Source: JAJPJX01 sp964568355 | GTDB taxonomy: Bacteria; Acidobacteriota; Terriglobia; Bryobacterales; Bryobacteraceae | DNA length: 8,186 bases | Assembly: GCA_964568355.1 (NCBI GenBank) | Contig: CAZMRK010000596.1 | Coordinates: 1 to 8,186, forward strand | Reading direction: 5' to 3' | Part shown: in pieces, positions 7,232 through 8,186 of the stretch | Numbering within the stretch: the first letter of the stretch is position 1 | How the letters are laid out: each line of letters begins with the position of its first letter | Notes under the pieces: generated by a model | Seen by the model: the letters and a program-made list of their open reading frames with translations, nothing else | Database searches by the model: none | Told to the model about the DNA's origin: nothing | Made by a program: the position numbers and the translations under genes

Positions 7232-7960
7232 ATGCGTAAATTGCAGACTCGTGGCATCTCCAAATCGTATCGCGGGCGAAAGGTCGTCGACGACGTTTCG
7301 GTCTTTGTTCAGGAAGGCGAAGTAGTCGGGCTGCTCGGTCCCAACGGGGCGGGTAAGACGACTTCGTTCTACATGATTGTCGGCCTGATCAATCCGGACT
7401 CGGGCCGCGTGCTGGTCGATGAAGACGACATCACCGACCTGCCCATGTACGAGCGGGCCCGCCGCGGCATCAGCTACCTCCCGCAGGAACCTTCGGTCTT
7501 CCGCAAGCTCACGGTCGAAGAAAATCTGATGGCGATTCTGGAGACACTACCGCTGCGCAACCAGGAGCGCCGCGAGACCATGGAGCGGCTGCTCGACCAG
7601 CTTGGCCTGGAAAAGGTGAGGCGCAGCAAAGGATACATGCTTTCGGGCGGCGAGCGGCGGCGCGTCGAGATCGCGCGCTCGCTGGTGATCGATCCGCATT
7701 TTCTGCTGCTCGACGAGCCCTTTTCCGGAATCGATCCTATCCAGGTGCTCGAACTGCAGCGCATCATCTTCGACCTGAAGCGCTCCGGCATCGGCATCCT
7801 GGTCACCGATCACAACGTGCGGGAAACGCTGGTGGTCACCGACCGGGCCTACATCATCAACAACGGCCGCATCTTCCGCGCCGGAAGCCCGGAGGCCCTG
7901 GGCCGCGATCCGGAAGTGAAGCGAGTCTACCTGGGCGAATCCTTCAGCTTGCGGGTTTGA
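7232..7960 (+). CDS. lptB: LptB, ATPase of the lipopolysaccharide export ABC transporter, 242 aa
   Basis: This cytosolic ATPase works as a dimer with LptF and LptG to extract lipopolysaccharide from the inner membrane and push it onto the LptC-LptA bridge. All ABC motifs are present: Walker A GPNGAGKT (36-43), Q-loop Q85 in SYLPQEPSVFRKLTVEENL (a wording typical of LptB), signature LSGGERRRVEIARSL (137-151), Walker B FLLLDEPF (157-164, E162), and H194 of the H-loop in VTDHNVRETL. The length matches E. coli LptB (241 aa). It starts five bases after the LptC-LptA stop, so translation is likely coupled; no strong Shine-Dalgarno is seen. The common downstream partners rpoN and hpf do not follow. 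No lptF or lptG lies in the window. Confidence 0.97.
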   Translation: MRKLQTRGISKSYRGRKVVDDVSVFVQEGEVVGLLGPNGAGKTTSFYMIVGLINPDSGRVLVDEDDITDLPMYERARRGISYLPQEPSVFRKLTVEENLMAILETLPLRNQERRETMERLLDQLGLEKVRRSKGYMLSGGERRRVEIARSLVIDPHFLLLDEPFSGIDPIQVLELQRIIFDLKRSGIGILVTDHNVRETLVVTDRAYIINNGRIFRAGSPEALGRDPEVKRVYLGESFSLRV

Positions 7961-8036
7961 AAAAGCAACCGCAGGTGGGCAAGATACGCAGATAAGACTT
8001 ATGTGTTCTTTCTGCGTGCATCTGCGTGGAGGTTGC
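7961..8036 (-). terminator. Imperfect palindrome between convergent genes, likely terminator or repeat
   Basis: GCAACC (7965-7970) pairs with GGTTGC (8031-8036). Inside it, AGAT (7982-7985) pairs with ATCT (8020-8023), ACGCAGA (7986-7992) with TCTGCGT (8011-8017), and AAGA (7994-7997) with TCTT (8007-8010). On the minus strand the stem is followed by TTTTTC, which overlaps the lptB stop codon, so it could end transcription of the permease gene. On the plus strand no T-run follows. TCTGCGTG occurs twice, ten bases apart (8011 and 8021). It resembles dispersed intergenic palindromes; no second copy is in this window. Confidence 0.55.
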
Positions 8037-8043
8037 CTTCCGG

Positions 8044-8186
8044 CTATTCATAGCGTAGTGCCGCCGTCGGCTCCACCGCCGTAGCCCGCCTAGCCGGAAT
8101 CGTTACTTTCCAGTGCAAAATACCGATGCGCGACGCGAGCAGAGCGATATTGGCGAGCAACAGATCGAAACAGAATAACCACTTTT
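8044..8186 (-). CDS. C-terminal end of a MacB/FtsX-type ABC transporter permease (partial)
   Basis: Only the last 46 codons are inside the window; the gene begins beyond its right edge. The end TIPARRATAVEPTAALRYE, then TAG (minus strand of 8044-8046), is the signature tail of FtsX-domain permeases of the MacB type, very numerous in Acidobacteriota. A hydrophobic stretch (WLFCFDLLLANIALLAS) before it would be the last membrane helix. The segment between helix and tail (RIGILHWKV) is longer than I expect for this family. That may be a subfamily trait or sign of a decaying gene; the rest of the gene is needed to tell. It converges with lptB, with the palindrome between them. The substrate cannot be inferred. 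Confidence 0.7.
   Translation of the reverse strand, partial: KWLFCFDLLLANIALLASRIGILHWKVTIPARRATAVEPTAALRYE

Noticed and set aside
7965..8036. Palindrome with TCTGCGTG repeats as a CRISPR fragment
   Set aside because: Only two eight-base copies ten bases apart within a hairpin, with no spacer-length units and no cas genes.

Overview
The window is high-GC bacterial DNA. It most resembles Acidobacteriota of the Solibacter/Bryobacter type. This is an inference from a long fused LptC-LptA protein next to lptB, an orphan MacB/FtsX-type permease ending in PARRA..VEP..ALRYE, and E. coli-like type I pantothenate kinase. No marker such as rRNA is present to prove it.

Positions 1-1667 hold a complete IS110-family insertion sequence and its two target halves. 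The transposase (341-1636) is a full-length DEDD/Tnp_20 protein. The roughly 330 bases upstream, which carry no gene, encode a bridge RNA that can be read almost completely. It has two internal loops closed by the same short helix. All four guides can be matched: left target guide 155-163 to flank 1-9; right target guide 203-209 to flank 1654-1660; left donor guide 249-258 to the right end 1644-1653; right donor guide 279-286 to the left end 8-15. These matches place the CT core dinucleotides at 8-9 and 1654-1655. Joining the ends at CT also creates a promoter, with -35 TTGACG from the right end, 17 bases, then -10 TATAGT from the left end. The element therefore appears intact and possibly active. 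Its target is a short repeat-like sequence in front of coaA.

Positions 1656-2679 hold the remaining target repeat with a strong hairpin, then coaA (first step of coenzyme A synthesis), which probably starts at a GTG only a few bases after a -10 box. A hairpin with a T-run on the minus strand separates coaA from the convergent groES-groEL operon (2747-4705, minus). A CIRCE-like HrcA operator (4786-4812) lies upstream of groES.

Positions 4935-7960 are a divergent two-gene operon. The first gene is a 763-residue membrane-anchored LptC-LptA fusion that would carry lipopolysaccharide across the periplasm. The second is lptB, the ATPase that powers extraction. An imperfect palindrome (7961-8036) follows, then the C-terminal end of a minus-strand ABC permease that runs off the window.

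The genes other than the IS element are housekeeping genes: cofactor synthesis, protein folding and outer-membrane assembly. The notable finding is the decoded bridge-RNA system of the IS110 element.
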